From Litchfieldella xinjiangensis (lineage in GTDB: Bacteria > Pseudomonadota > Gammaproteobacteria > Pseudomonadales > Halomonadaceae), in contig NZ_JPZL01000001.1 of assembly GCF_000759345.1 (NCBI RefSeq), positions 248,001 to 312,000 of the forward strand: a DNA stretch of 64,000 bases, in the 5' to 3' direction. A program made the translations under genes and the position numbers. The first letter of the stretch is position 1. Each line of letters starts with the position of its first letter. Under the pieces are notes generated by a model, which had not been told where the DNA came from, made no database searches, and saw only the letters and a list, made by a program, of their open reading frames with translations. Shown here one piece after another: positions 27,745 to 37,574 of this stretch.

Positions 27745-29634
27745 TCAGGCACGCAGGCCCAGAATGGTATCGAGAATGGATGACCCGATATCGATGACGC
27801 GGGCATTCGCCTGGTAATACTGCTGATAGCGGATCAGGTTCGCCGCTTCCTCATCAAGGTTGACCCCTGATTCTGACTGCTGAACGGCCTTCAACTGCTC
27901 GGTCAGGCCTTCCTGGGCAGAAAGGTTGACCTTGACGATATTGGTACGGTTACCTACATCGCTGACCATGGCCGCATAGGCCTGGTTGAAGGAGGCCTTG
28001 CCGCCTACCGAGAGTTGATCTTGCAGCTTCTGAAGCGCCAGGGCATTGCGATTGTCGCCTGAGCCGGAAGCGGCTTGCCCCAAAGTCAAAGTAACAACAC
28101 TATCCCCCTCAGGGATCGTCTTGACCGAGAAACTGATGCCATCAACTGTCAAAACATCACCGGCAACAATGGGTTTAGCTGGGTCGACAGCATTACCGTT
28201 ATGCAGCACTCCCGCGCTCTCCGCAAGCATGCCATTGCTATCCAATGCCAGGGTACGGTTACCGCTCGTCAGGGCGGGATTGGCCGCTTCAAGACCGCTG
28301 ATTTGCATATCGCCTGAGGTCTGGATGAAGCTCCCTGCCGCTATTTTCTCCAGATCTTGAATCTGGCTCTGCATACCCGAACCTGCCCTACGGACCGGCT
28401 GTACTTCGAAGCGGTCGCCATTGGCAAGAGAGTGTTTTGAAGTATCGAATGTTAGAACAATGCCGCCAAAACTGAGTTTGTTCCCTTCTTGTACGACCTG
28501 GTCACCGCTCAGTACCGTGCCGTTATCCTTTCGTACCACTTCGAAGGTCGTTGCACCTGAGTCCGTCGACACTCGCACGGTATAATCGGTTGCACGGAGA
28601 TCGGCAATGTCTCCAAATTCAGCGGTTACCGTAGCCCTGCCATTGTTTCGTGTATCTGAATAAGCGACGGGCTGCCCAATAGCAAAGAAATCAGCACCCT
28701 GTTCGTTGTTCAGATCACGCCCCAGGCGATGCTGCTCGTTAAAGCTAGCCGTCAACGTTACCGCCAACTGACCAATCTGGTTCTGCGCCTTGTCCAGGGT
28801 TTCGCTACGAAACGCCATCAGGCCGCCCAGGGTACCGCTGCCAATGGATGACTCACTTAGCGCCACGCTGTTACCGGCCGAGTCACGATAGCCTACTATC
28901 GTCCGCTGGGGGTCACTCGGTGAATCCATCGCTTCAAGTTTGAAGGTATTGGTGCCCGAAACCAGCGGCTGGCCGTTGGGCAGCGAGATATTGTAGGTCT
29001 TGCCATCCTGCACGGTCAGGCGAACGTTCAGCCGCTCACTCAGGTCGGCCACTGCCTGGTCACGCTGATTGAGAAGGCTGTTGGGCGCCTCTCCTGTGCG
29101 CGCCCGCGCTAGGGCAATCTCGCGGTTGAGCTTGCCGATCTGGTCGGTAGCATTGTTGATCTGCGTGACTTCGTCACGGATCTGTCCATTGATGCCTTCC
29201 TGCATATCCTGCAGGTAGCGATCGAACGAACGGAACTGTGCGCTTAGCGTATCGGCCGTACCGATCACGCCTTGGCGAGCCGCAGGATCCGAAGGTGCTC
29301 CCGCCAAGTCTTCGAGTGCAGAGAAGAACTTTTGCATCAACGGCGCCAGGCCCGCCTCGCGATCGGCCAGCAAGTTATCGATCTGACTGATTTGCGTCGA
29401 GTATGCACGCAGGCCGCTGCTCGAACTCGAGGCCGCATTCAGCTGGTTCGCCACGTAATGATTGAACTGGCGCTGAATGTCGTTCACCTGCACACCGCCG
29501 GCTTTACCCTCGCCCACGATCGTCAGTTCGCGATTGTATCCCGGTGTATAGACGTTGCTGATGTTATTGCTGGTGGTATTCAAGGCGTTTTGTGCCGCGT
29601 TGAGACCACTCAAACCAATGGAGAAAATGCTCAT
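27745..29634 (-). CDS. flgK: Flagellar hook-filament junction protein 1 FlgK
   Basis: First junction protein, seated on the hook tip. It has 629 residues (E. coli 547). The N-terminal block IGLSGLNAAQNALNTTSNNI is followed by YTPGYNRELTIVG. The C-terminal block includes LTEQLKAVQQSESGVNLDEE and LIRYQQYYQANARVI. The central part is long, and a stretch around 28420-28700 is AT-richer than its neighbours. ATG 29634 starts 29 bases downstream of a sigma-28 promoter -10. Confidence 0.95.
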   Translation of the reverse strand: MSIFSIGLSGLNAAQNALNTTSNNISNVYTPGYNRELTIVGEGKAGGVQVNDIQRQFNHYVANQLNAASSSSSGLRAYSTQISQIDNLLADREAGLAPLMQKFFSALEDLAGAPSDPAARQGVIGTADTLSAQFRSFDRYLQDMQEGINGQIRDEVTQINNATDQIGKLNREIALARARTGEAPNSLLNQRDQAVADLSERLNVRLTVQDGKTYNISLPNGQPLVSGTNTFKLEAMDSPSDPQRTIVGYRDSAGNSVALSESSIGSGTLGGLMAFRSETLDKAQNQIGQLAVTLTASFNEQHRLGRDLNNEQGADFFAIGQPVAYSDTRNNGRATVTAEFGDIADLRATDYTVRVSTDSGATTFEVVRKDNGTVLSGDQVVQEGNKLSFGGIVLTFDTSKHSLANGDRFEVQPVRRAGSGMQSQIQDLEKIAAGSFIQTSGDMQISGLEAANPALTSGNRTLALDSNGMLAESAGVLHNGNAVDPAKPIVAGDVLTVDGISFSVKTIPEGDSVVTLTLGQAASGSGDNRNALALQKLQDQLSVGGKASFNQAYAAMVSDVGNRTNIVKVNLSAQEGLTEQLKAVQQSESGVNLDEEAANLIRYQQYYQANARVIDIGSSILDTILGLRA

Positions 29635-29662
29635 GCTTCCATTCCTTAGGCCATTGATTGTG

Positions 29663-29689
29663 TTATCGGCACAAACGCCGTGGGCTTTA
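29663..29689 (-). promoter_or_regulatory. Sigma-28 (FliA) promoter of flgKL
   Basis: On the minus strand TAAAGCCC (29689-29682), an 11-base spacer, and a perfect GCCGATAA (29670-29663). It lies between flgJ and flgK, so flgKL can be transcribed late and independently of the flgB operon. Confidence 0.88.
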
Positions 29690-29731
29690 ATGTCATGGGT
29701 ACCGCTACCTGACTAGTGACCAGTGAACTAT

Positions 29732-30907
29732 TCAAAAGGTACTACCCGGCGTGCGCGAGAACGCCATATTCCGTTCCACGACGCGGTTGCTTGCCAAGGC
29801 TGCGTCGCCTTCAGCAAGCGGTCCCAGAGTATCCATGATCGCGACCAGCTTGGTGGCATAGGCCGGATCGGTGGCGTACCCCGCCTGCTGTAGCTCACGC
29901 GCAGCGTGTTCCGGTGTGGACGCAGTGGTGACCTTGGCATAACGCGGATTATCGCCAATCAAACGCGCATAATCGGTAAAGGACGCCTCGAAGGAATCGT
30001 AGACACGGAAGGTATCGGTGACTCGCACCCGCTGACCATTCACGTATTCATGGGTCGTGATATCGGTCGTTGCACCCTTCCACTGGGAGCCCGCCTTGAT
30101 GCCGAACAGGTTATGGCTGTTGCCTCCCTGTGCGGTGGGGATTTCGTGGCGTCCCCAGCCGGTTTCCAGAGCCGCCTGAGCGAGGATCAATTCTGCGGGC
30201 ACGCCAGTGGCTCGGCTGGCGGCTTGGGCCGGCCCGCTCAGCTTGGTGAGGAATTGCTCGACATGTGCGGGCTGGCCGGCGACGTCTGAGCGCTGTGTGG
30301 CGCTGATAGTCGTGGCAGGACTGGCGTCGGGACGGGCATTGGCCTGCGTCGCATCGGCTTGGGAAGCGCGCTGTGCATCAATGGCGTCAAGGAAACCTGA
30401 ACCAGACGTTGCGCCCAGTTCGTTCATGAAACCGCTGACCGGGGGTTGCTCGGTCGGTGTAACGTCAGCGCTGGAAGCCGTCTCCGATGACGTAGTCTTG
30501 GCATCCTCGATCAAGGCATCACTCAACACACGAGGTGTCCCACGCGGAATGCCTGCAACCAGTTCATCGTACTGCGATAATGTCGAGGCTTTGCTTGGCA
30601 CCAAGCCACGCTGCTCGAGCTGGTTGATCAGCTGCTCCGCCAGTCCGACCCCCTTACCTGCCATATGCTGGGACCACTGCTGATCGAGCAATGACGTATA
30701 GAATTCGGTCTGCTGACTATTCATGAGGTCGGACTGCGGCGAGGCATCGCGCATGCTCTTGACCATCATCTGAAGAAACATGGCCTCGAACTGCTTGGCC
30801 GCTTCCGGCAGGCCAGCGTTGGGATCCTGGCTCGCGCTGTGCTTCAGGCGCTGGATCCCCTGCATGTCGAGCGCGAACTGCCCGCTCAGCTCATTGTTCA
30901 CACTCAT
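29732..30907 (-). CDS. flgJ: Flagellar rod assembly protein / muramidase FlgJ
   Basis: Bifunctional: an N-terminal rod cap and a C-terminal peptidoglycan hydrolase that opens the wall for the rod. It has 391 residues (E. coli 313). The rod-binding domain spans about 30-95 (AAKQFEAMFLQMMVKSMRDA). A Ser/Thr/Ala-rich linker of about 110 residues makes up most of the extra length. The glucosaminidase domain starts near 213, with the catalytic Glu248 in AALETGWGRHEI. Its ATG shares a base with the flgI stop (TGATG). Confidence 0.95.
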   Translation of the reverse strand: MSVNNELSGQFALDMQGIQRLKHSASQDPNAGLPEAAKQFEAMFLQMMVKSMRDASPQSDLMNSQQTEFYTSLLDQQWSQHMAGKGVGLAEQLINQLEQRGLVPSKASTLSQYDELVAGIPRGTPRVLSDALIEDAKTTSSETASSADVTPTEQPPVSGFMNELGATSGSGFLDAIDAQRASQADATQANARPDASPATTISATQRSDVAGQPAHVEQFLTKLSGPAQAASRATGVPAELILAQAALETGWGRHEIPTAQGGNSHNLFGIKAGSQWKGATTDITTHEYVNGQRVRVTDTFRVYDSFEASFTDYARLIGDNPRYAKVTTASTPEHAARELQQAGYATDPAYATKLVAIMDTLGPLAEGDAALASNRVVERNMAFSRTPGSTF

Positions 30908-32082
30908 CAGATGATCTCCAGCTCGGCACGCAGCGATCCCGCCGCCTTCAGCGCTTCTAGAATCGACATCAGATCGGCGGGGGTGGCCCCCAGGGCGTTC
31001 AACGCATTGACCACATCGACCAGGTCAGCACGGCCCTCGACAATCCGAAGCGTCCCTTCTTCCTGCTGAATCTCGATATTGCTGTCAGGAACCACGACCG
31101 TCTCGCCGTCGCCGAAAGGTGCAGGCTGGCTGACCTGATAATCGGTATCGATGGTGATCGACAGGTTGCCATGGGCCACGGCCGCACGATGCAAGGTCAC
31201 CTGACTGTTGAGCACGACGGAGCCGGTACGTGAATTGATCACCACCTTGGCCATCGCCTCGACCGGCGTCACGTCCAGGCTCTCGATACGCGCCATGAAG
31301 TTGACACGGTCGTTGGCCGTGGGTGGGCCCTGGAGCTGGATGGTCCGGCCATCCTGCGCCGCGGCCACTGGCCAGCCGAAATCGTTATTGATCGCAGTGA
31401 CGACACGCTGCGCGGTGCCGAAATCGGCCTCCTTGAGTTGCAGGGAAAGCACCCCACCATTGGCCCCCAGATCCAGCGGCACCTCACGCTCCACCATGGC
31501 ACCACCACTGATACGACCACCCGCCTGCTGGTTGATCTGCACGCTGCTGCCACCCGCCTGGGCCCCAACACCACTGACCAACAAGTTACCCTGCGCGATG
31601 GCATAGGTATCGCCATCAGCACCTTTCAAGGGCGTCATCAACAGGGTGCCGCCACGCAGGCTGCGCGCATTGCCCACTGAAGAGACCACGATATCGAGGC
31701 GCTGTCCGGGCTGAGAAAACGGCGGCAAGTCCGCCGTGACCATGACTGCAGCGACATTGCGTAGCTGCATGTTGGTGCCTGGCGGCACCGTGATGCCCAA
31801 CTGCGAAAGCATGTTGGTCAGGCTCTGACCCGTGAACGGCGCCTGCATGGTCTGGTCACCGGTGCCATCGAGCCCCACCACCAGGCCGTAACCGACCAGA
31901 GCGTTATCACGCACCCCGGCAAAGGTCGCCAGGTCACGGAGCCGTTCCGCCTGTGCCGGCAATGCCAACATCAGGCATACGATCGCCACCAGCATCGCAA
32001 ACAAACCGCGTAGGGAAACAATACGCACGTTGGTCATGGTCGAATCATTCACTTGCTCGGTCCCCACCTTGCCCCGGCCCAT
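30907..32082 (-). CDS. flgI: Flagellar P-ring protein FlgI
   Basis: Forms the periplasmic bushing ring around the rod, exported by Sec. It has 391 residues from ATG 32082, with a signal peptide ending LPAQA near residue 45. The mature blocks [20 protein letters not shown] and [12 protein letters not shown] are family hallmarks. The chosen start overlaps the flgH stop by one base (TGATG), the same coupling as flgI-flgJ. However, an ATG at 32037 would give a more usual 376-residue precursor (E. coli 365). Neither has a strong ribosome site. Confidence 0.92.
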   Translation of the reverse strand: MGRGKVGTEQVNDSTMTNVRIVSLRGLFAMLVAIVCLMLALPAQAERLRDLATFAGVRDNALVGYGLVVGLDGTGDQTMQAPFTGQSLTNMLSQLGITVPPGTNMQLRNVAAVMVTADLPPFSQPGQRLDIVVSSVGNARSLRGGTLLMTPLKGADGDTYAIAQGNLLVSGVGAQAGGSSVQINQQAGGRISGGAMVEREVPLDLGANGGVLSLQLKEADFGTAQRVVTAINNDFGWPVAAAQDGRTIQLQGPPTANDRVNFMARIESLDVTPVEAMAKVVINSRTGSVVLNSQVTLHRAAVAHGNLSITIDTDYQVSQPAPFGDGETVVVPDSNIEIQQEEGTLRIVEGRADLVDVVNALNALGATPADLMSILEALKAAGSLRAELEII

Positions 32083-32771
32083 CAGAACGGTGCCACGTTC
32101 AGGAAGAAGCGCTGTAGCCAGCCCATGTGCTGAGCCTCGTTGATATAGCCATCACCGACATATTCGATGCGTGCATCGGCGACCTGCGTCGATGGCACCG
32201 TATTCTGTCCGGTGATCGTGCGAGGATTGACGACCCCCGAGAAGCGTATGAACTCCACGCCCTGATTGATCGCGATCTGCTTTTCACCGCGCACGCGCAG
32301 GTTGCCATTGTTCATGACATCGAGTACCGACACCGTGATCGTGCCCGTGAAGGAGTTGTTGGCCTGTGAGCCGCCACCACCCTGGAAGGCGCTGTTGCCG
32401 GAGACATTGAAACCGTAGTCCGCCAGTTGCTGCAGCGGCTCCGGCAACTCAGCCAAGGTCAGGCCCGCCGAGCCATCGCGCGTGGCATTGCTTTGAGCGT
32501 TCTTGCTGGCGCTGACTTCCTCGTCGAGAACGATTGTCAGGATATCGCCCACCATCCGAGGACGCCGGTCCTCGAATAGCGGTTGATAGCCTCGCTGCAC
32601 CTGGTAGATGGAACCATTGGCCGCGGGAGCCGGCCGATCGGGAATGATGACCATTTCCTGCTCACCGACCACCGAGGCACGGGGTATCTGAGCGCAACCG
32701 GCCATGGTCAACATGACCCATGCAACGCATATCGGGCTGGCGAAACGCCACAAGGCAGACCGAGACTTCAT
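32082..32771 (-). CDS. flgH: Flagellar L-ring lipoprotein FlgH
   Basis: Outer-membrane bushing ring lipoprotein. It has 229 residues (E. coli 232). The lipoprotein signal ends in the lipobox MAGC near residue 25. The conserved blocks are [15 protein letters not shown], the C-terminal [20 protein letters not shown] and [14 protein letters not shown], with the terminal [11 protein letters not shown] typical of FlgH. ATG 32771 has GGAG six bases upstream. A GTG directly before it is a less likely start. Coupled to flgI. Confidence 0.94.
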   Translation of the reverse strand: MKSRSALWRFASPICVAWVMLTMAGCAQIPRASVVGEQEMVIIPDRPAPAANGSIYQVQRGYQPLFEDRRPRMVGDILTIVLDEEVSASKNAQSNATRDGSAGLTLAELPEPLQQLADYGFNVSGNSAFQGGGGSQANNSFTGTITVSVLDVMNNGNLRVRGEKQIAINQGVEFIRFSGVVNPRTITGQNTVPSTQVADARIEYVGDGYINEAQHMGWLQRFFLNVAPF

Positions 32772-32788
32772 CACTGACTCCGAAACGC

Positions 32789-33571
32789 TTACAGCTGGCT
32801 CAAACGGGCCAGCATTTCATCGCTGGTCTGCACGGCCTTGCTATTGATCTCGTATGCACGCTGGGTCTGGATCATGCTGACCATCTCCTCAACGACATTG
32901 ACGTTCGAGGTTTCCACATACCCTTGGAACAGACGGCCCGCGCCATTCATGCCCGGCATGGATTCATTGCGTGGTCCCGACGAGGTCGTCTCGCGATACA
33001 GGTTGCCCCCGATACTCTCGAGACCCGTCGGGTTGACGAAGGTCGAGACGGTGATCTGGCCGACCTGATTGCTTTGGGTGGTACCCGGCTCGGTGACCGT
33101 GACGATGCCATCCTCACCGATACTCACCGACAGCGCGGTGGCAGGCAGAATGATCGCTGGCTCGAGGGGATAGCCATTGGCGGTGACCATCTGGCCGTTC
33201 TCGTCGAGCTGGAAGCTGCCGTCACGGGTATAGGCGGTGGTACCGTCCGGCATCAGGACCTGGAAGAAGCCCTGACCGTTGATCGCCAGATCGCGTGAAT
33301 TCTCGGTGGCCTCCAGTCCGCCCTGGGTATGCAGGCGCTCGGTGGCTACCGGACGTACACCGGAGCCGATCTGCATGCCGGAAGGCAGGGCATTCTGGAC
33401 GTCGTTCTGGGCGCCGGGCTGGCGCATGTTCTGGTACAGCAGGTCTTCGAATACCGCGCGCGAGCGCTTGAACCCGTTGGTGCTGACGTTTGCCAGGTTG
33501 TTGGCAATAACGTCCATCTGCACCTGCTGAGACTCGAGGCCCGTCTTGGCCGTCCACAGCGACTTGATCAT
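32789..33571 (-). CDS. flgG: Flagellar distal rod protein FlgG
   Basis: Builds the distal rod. It has 260 residues, exactly the E. coli length. The N-terminal block [20 protein letters not shown] leads into [21 protein letters not shown], the distal-rod signature. The C-terminal block has [23 protein letters not shown] 33571 has AAGGA upstream. It lies between flgF and flgH in the standard order. Confidence 0.96.
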   Translation of the reverse strand: MIKSLWTAKTGLESQQVQMDVIANNLANVSTNGFKRSRAVFEDLLYQNMRQPGAQNDVQNALPSGMQIGSGVRPVATERLHTQGGLEATENSRDLAINGQGFFQVLMPDGTTAYTRDGSFQLDENGQMVTANGYPLEPAIILPATALSVSIGEDGIVTVTEPGTTQSNQVGQITVSTFVNPTGLESIGGNLYRETTSSGPRNESMPGMNGAGRLFQGYVETSNVNVVEEMVSMIQTQRAYEINSKAVQTSDEMLARLSQL

Positions 33572-33593
33572 GTCGGAATTCCTTTAACGCGGC

Positions 33594-34352
33594 TCAACCC
33601 TGGAGGGAGAGCAGGCTGTTGGCCCGTTGGGCGTTTTCATCGGCGCTACTGATGACCTTCATCTGCATGTCGTAACGACGTGCGGTGTCGATCATTGCCA
33701 CCATGGACTCGATTGCGCTGACGTTGCTGCCTTCCAGCGCGCCGGAAACCAGACGCACCTCTTCGTTCGCGCCGAGTACCGGGATCTCGCCCTCGGCGTT
33801 GGCCGCTGGGCGGAAGAGACCGTCGTCACCGCGAAGCAGATTCTCCAGGCCGGGATCGACCAGCTTCAGGCGACCCACCGCAACCAGGGCGTCTGGCGCC
33901 TCGCCGGCACCGATAGCGCTGATCGTTCCGTCAGAACCCACGGAAACCTGCGCGCCAAGGGGAATGATGATCGGGCCTTCGTCGCCGAGCACAGGGCGCC
34001 CAGCACTCATCAGCAGGCCATTGCCATCGACCTGCAGATCGCCACGGCGGGTATAGGCTTCGCCGCCCTCCTGAGTCTGCACGGCCAACCAGCCGCGCCC
34101 GTCGATGGCCACGTCGAGCTCACGCCCGGTGGTACTGAGCGGACCCGACGAGAAATCCGAACCAGGGGTAGTGGCCGCCACCGACACACGGGTCGGCAGC
34201 GCCCCATCGCCCTGAACTGGCACCGCGCGCATGGCATGGAGTTGAGCACGGAAGCCACTGGTAGCGACGTTGGCCAGGTTGTTGTTGACCACCGCCTGCT
34301 GGTCCATGCTTTGCTTGGCGCCGCTCATGGCGGTATAGAGAATGCGATCCAT
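33594..34352 (-). CDS. flgF: Flagellar proximal rod protein FlgF
   Basis: Proximal rod subunit. It has 252 residues (E. coli 251). It starts MDRILYTAMSGAKQSMDQQ and goes on with AVVNNNLANVATSGFRAQL, the rod-protein N-terminal helix. The C-terminal helix has SAIESMVAMIDTARRYDMQM. It is distinguished from FlgG by the start and the missing FlgG-specific segment. Position between flgE and flgG agrees. Confidence 0.95.
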   Translation of the reverse strand: MDRILYTAMSGAKQSMDQQAVVNNNLANVATSGFRAQLHAMRAVPVQGDGALPTRVSVAATTPGSDFSSGPLSTTGRELDVAIDGRGWLAVQTQEGGEAYTRRGDLQVDGNGLLMSAGRPVLGDEGPIIIPLGAQVSVGSDGTISAIGAGEAPDALVAVGRLKLVDPGLENLLRGDDGLFRPAANAEGEIPVLGANEEVRLVSGALEGSNVSAIESMVAMIDTARRYDMQMKVISSADENAQRANSLLSLQG

Positions 34353-34378
34353 GGTTCAAGCTCCTCGATCAGACATCA

Positions 34379-35749
34379 TCAACGCAGGTTGATCGCGGTC
34401 TGCAGGAGCTCGTCCTGAGTCTTGATGGTCTGCGAGTTGGCCTGATAGGCCCGCTGGGAGACGATCATCTGAACGAGCTCACCTGCCATGTCGACGTTGG
34501 AGCTCTCGACGGCGCCAGACTCAACGGTGCCGAAGATCCCGGTGCCCGGGGCGCCCAGCAATTCCTGGCCGGAATCGATCGAGGCGGTCCAGGCATTGTC
34601 GCCAGCGGTCCTGAGGCCTTCGGGATTACGGAAGTGTGCAAGGGCAATCTGGCCCGCCGGGCGCTGCTGCTCGTTGGCGTAGTTGCGCATGACAGTACCG
34701 TCGCTCTGGATGGTAATGCCTACCAAGGTGCCGGAAGTGTAGCCATTCTGGGTCAGTTGGCTGGTGGTTGAGGTATTACCGAACTGAGTGGAACCAGCCA
34801 GATTCAACTCGAAGTTCAAGGGATCAGGATCTCCTCCTAATTCAGCGCCAGTAAAGTTAAGCCCGGGCATATTGCCCGCAGCGGGCGCAGCCAAGGTGCC
34901 GTTCGAGTTGAAGGAAACTGTAAAGTTATTGGCTTCCTTGTAGGTACCATCCATGGCGACCTTGGCATTCCAAGTGTTTGGGATGCCCTGCATGACGGCG
35001 CTTAATCCAGCCGGAACATCTTCAGGGGCGACGCCATTCCCATCACCGTCAAAATAGTCTGCACCATCTTGATAATACAAAACACCGTTTTGCGCACTAA
35101 ATGCAAGTCGACCAGCACCATCCTGTGCTTGTTCCTGTGCCTTTTCGTAATAAACAGTGATATTTCGCGGATTCCCCAGCGAATCATAAACCGTGAAGTT
35201 ATTCGAATAATGGTAGTCGATTTCTTCGGCCCCATTATTGACCTGGGCGGTATTGGTATCCTTGCCGGCCACCATCCTCGAGTCGAGATTGACGGTGGTC
35301 ATGACATTAGTCGTCGCATTGGCCGGCATTTCGTCGGCAGGTACGTTGAGCACTTGCGGCTGACCACCCGCTTGCACCTGACCATCAGCATTTATGCCAT
35401 AGCCCATGATCCGTGCACCCGAGGCGTTTTCCAGAAAGCCGTCCGGCGTCATCGACAGTTGGCCGTTACGTGAGTAGACAATCTCGCCATTTTGCTGGAA
35501 ACGGTAAAAACCCTGGCCGCTCACTGCCAGGTCGAGTTCACGGTTGGTGGACTCAAGGTTACCTTCCTTGAAGTTCTGCAGCGTCGCAGAAACGCGTGTA
35601 CCCAGACCCACACTACCGGCGTAGACATCGGCGAACTGGGTGTTGGCACTCTTGAAGCCAACCGTCTGTGAGTTGGCAATGTTGTTACCCAGTACACCCA
35701 GCTTGGATGACGCTGCGTTCAAGCCGCTCAATGCTTGTGAAAAGCTCAT
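34379..35749 (-). CDS. flgE: Flagellar hook protein FlgE
   Basis: Main subunit of the hook, the flexible joint. It has 456 residues (E. coli 402). The N-terminal block FSQALSGLNAASSKLGVLGN leads into NIANSQTVGFKSANTQFADVY. The C-terminal block has MAGELVQMIVSQRAYQANSQ. The surface-exposed middle, encoded by about 35030-35260, is clearly AT-richer than the flanks and accounts for much of the extra length. Upstream of flgE (35750-35854) a short GTACCC/GGGTAC inverted repeat is seen but no promoter. Confidence 0.96.
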   Translation of the reverse strand: MSFSQALSGLNAASSKLGVLGNNIANSQTVGFKSANTQFADVYAGSVGLGTRVSATLQNFKEGNLESTNRELDLAVSGQGFYRFQQNGEIVYSRNGQLSMTPDGFLENASGARIMGYGINADGQVQAGGQPQVLNVPADEMPANATTNVMTTVNLDSRMVAGKDTNTAQVNNGAEEIDYHYSNNFTVYDSLGNPRNITVYYEKAQEQAQDGAGRLAFSAQNGVLYYQDGADYFDGDGNGVAPEDVPAGLSAVMQGIPNTWNAKVAMDGTYKEANNFTVSFNSNGTLAAPAAGNMPGLNFTGAELGGDPDPLNFELNLAGSTQFGNTSTTSQLTQNGYTSGTLVGITIQSDGTVMRNYANEQQRPAGQIALAHFRNPEGLRTAGDNAWTASIDSGQELLGAPGTGIFGTVESGAVESSNVDMAGELVQMIVSQRAYQANSQTIKTQDELLQTAINLR

Positions 35750-35854
35750 GTCTTTCTCCCTGCGTACCCTCGGGTACGTTGCGATTTCGTTCTTTTAAGC
35801 CCGTGACGATCGTCGCGCCGCTTCGGGCAGTTCAATCAGTGGATCCAATCGACC

Positions 35855-36532
35855 CTACATCTTCAAAATCTGGCGGATGTCGCTCAGGCTGGCCTGCTCG
35901 GTGATGCCACCCAGATCCAGGCGCGGCGAACCGTCTCTGCCCGTGGAGACGCCACGCACCATGGCGTAGTTCAGGGCCGAGGCCACCACGGGCTTTTCGC
36001 CCGAGGAAGCTTCTATGCTCACGCGATAGGCACCGGCGGGCGCCATCTCGCCTGACTCAAGCTTGCCGTCCCATGCGAACGACTCGACACCGGCCTGAAT
36101 CGGTCCCAATTTCAACGTGCGGATTACCTGACCGGCACCATCACGTACCGAAGCGACGACGTCCGAGGCGGATTCCTTCAGTTCCACACCGAAGGGCGTA
36201 GTGCCTTCCGCACCCACCAACAAGCGGTCGCCCGGGACCAGCACGCCCTGCCCGATCAGGCTGGCCGCCTGCAGGGTCTGGCCGGCATCGATCTGGCCGG
36301 TGATGCCCTGCAACGTGGTATTGAGTTGCTCGATGCCGCTGACGGTGTTGATCTGCGCCAGTTGCGAGGTCATCTCCGCGTTCTGCATGGGATTGAGCGG
36401 ATCCTGATTCTGCAATTGAGTGACCAACATGGTCATGAAATTGCCACGCAGATCGTCGGACTGCTTCGCGGTGGCCGCGTTGCTTCCGGTATTGTTCAGC
36501 TTATGAATGACATTGGCGTCGATCGTCGACAT
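35855..36532 (-). CDS. flgD: Flagellar hook cap / assembly protein FlgD
   Basis: Caps the growing hook and is then discarded. It has 225 residues (E. coli 231). The N-terminal conserved block is FMTMLVTQLQNQDPLNPMQN, followed by AEMTSQLAQINTVSGIEQLN. The tudor/Fn3-like C-domain includes ESFAWDGKLESGEMAPAG. Its ATG begins two bases after the flgC stop. Confidence 0.95.
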   Translation of the reverse strand: MSTIDANVIHKLNNTGSNAATAKQSDDLRGNFMTMLVTQLQNQDPLNPMQNAEMTSQLAQINTVSGIEQLNTTLQGITGQIDAGQTLQAASLIGQGVLVPGDRLLVGAEGTTPFGVELKESASDVVASVRDGAGQVIRTLKLGPIQAGVESFAWDGKLESGEMAPAGAYRVSIEASSGEKPVVASALNYAMVRGVSTGRDGSPRLDLGGITEQASLSDIRQILKM

Positions 36533-36534
36533 GA

Positions 36535-36942
36535 TCAGCCCTCACCGATGGTGAGTGTCTTGAGCATCAGCTGCTTGCTGGTGTTCATGATTTCCACATT
36601 GGCCTGATAGGAGCGCGAGGCGGAGATCATGTTTACCATTTCATGCACCGGCTCGACGTTGGGCATCGTCACGTAGCCTTCTTCATTGGCCAGCGGGTGC
36701 TCTGGGCGGTACTCGAGGCGCATCGGAGAAGGATCCTCGACCACCTGGGTCACGCGCACGCCACCAACGCCATGCGCTCCCTGGGACTGAGCCTCGAACA
36801 GGACCTGCTTGGCCCGGTAGGCCTCGCCATTGGGTCCTGCCACGCTATCGGCATTGGCCAGGTTGCTTGCTGTCACGTTCATGCGCTGGGCCTGGGCGCT
36901 CATCGCCGAACCGGAAATATCGAATACGGAAAACATCGACAT
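36535..36942 (-). CDS. flgC: Flagellar proximal rod protein FlgC
   Basis: Proximal rod subunit. It has 135 residues (E. coli 134). The start MSMFSVFDISGSAMSAQAQR, then NVTASNLANADSV with GEAYRAKQVLFEA, and the C-terminal HEMVNMISASRSYQANVEIM are near-identical to enteric FlgC blocks. It follows flgB by 17 bases. Confidence 0.96.
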   Translation of the reverse strand: MSMFSVFDISGSAMSAQAQRMNVTASNLANADSVAGPNGEAYRAKQVLFEAQSQGAHGVGGVRVTQVVEDPSPMRLEYRPEHPLANEEGYVTMPNVEPVHEMVNMISASRSYQANVEIMNTSKQLMLKTLTIGEG

Positions 36943-36959
36943 CGTTTAACTCCTGGGTA

Positions 36960-37373
36960 TTATTCCGACTGCATCGCCGTCTTGATTCCCTGGATCCGGC
37001 TATTGATCAGGGTCAGCGCCGCCTGGTAACGCACGGCGTTGTCAGTGAACTGGGTACGCTCGCGATCCATGTCCACGGTGTTACCGTCGAGACTCGGTTG
37101 ATCAGGTACGCGATACAGCAAGTCCGGGGAAACCGGTGACGTGGTACGGGCCTCGATATGACGTGAAGACGTCGTGCTCAGGGACAGCCCAGCGTCGCTG
37201 CGGCGCCCGTTATCCATGACACGCGATAGCTCCTTCGAAAAATCGATATCGCGTGCCTTGTAGTTGGGCGTATCGGCATTGGCGATGTTGCTGGCCAGCA
37301 CCTCGTGTCGCTCGGCGCGCAGGTTCAATGCTTCCTGGTGAAAGCGTAACGCCCCATTGAGCTTGTCGATCAT
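36960..37373 (-). CDS. flgB: Flagellar proximal rod protein FlgB
   Basis: Proximal rod subunit, first gene of flgBCDEFGHIJ. It has 137 residues (E. coli 138). The block RHEVLASNIANADTPNYKAR leads into DIDFSKEL. The C-terminal block has AVRYQAALTLINSRIQGIKT. ATG 37373 lies 201 bases from the divergent flgA start, with promoters for both between them. Confidence 0.95.
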   Translation of the reverse strand: MIDKLNGALRFHQEALNLRAERHEVLASNIANADTPNYKARDIDFSKELSRVMDNGRRSDAGLSLSTTSSRHIEARTTSPVSPDLLYRVPDQPSLDGNTVDMDRERTQFTDNAVRYQAALTLINSRIQGIKTAMQSE

Positions 37374-37430
37374 CGTCCCGGACCTCCCTGAGTCTCATGA
37401 CACCCGTGCACGGGTATTGGGTCAGGGTGG

Positions 37431-37457
37431 AGAATAGACGAGCCCCTGTCCTGCCAA
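37431..37457 (-). promoter_or_regulatory. Candidate flgB operon promoter
   Basis: On the minus strand TTGGCA (37457-37452) and TATTCT (37436-37431) with a short 15-base spacer, about 58 bases upstream of the flgB ATG. A weak -35/-10 pair is common for activator-dependent class 2 flagellar promoters. Placement is uncertain. Confidence 0.3.
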
Positions 37458-37495
37458 ACTCAAGAACAGGGTCCCATTTGCCGGTCATTTCACGC

Positions 37496-37523
37496 TTTGA
37501 GTTTTTTCGCCACGCTCTAGAAT
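37496..37523 (+). promoter_or_regulatory. Candidate flgA promoter
   Basis: TTTGAG at 37496-37501 and TAGAAT at 37518-37523 with a 16-base spacer, 51 bases upstream of the flgA ATG. Confidence 0.45.
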
Positions 37524-37574
37524 CTCATTGTCCACGACGTACCCCATGTCGCGGCTCGTTTCACGGTATCGCCC

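Noticed and set aside
37441-37457. Sigma-54 promoter for flgB on the minus strand (TTGGCA with GG-N10-GC)
   Set aside because: The -24 half fits but the -12 half is GGGC instead of TTGC, and the flagellar layout here is of the enteric sigma-70/FlhDC type.
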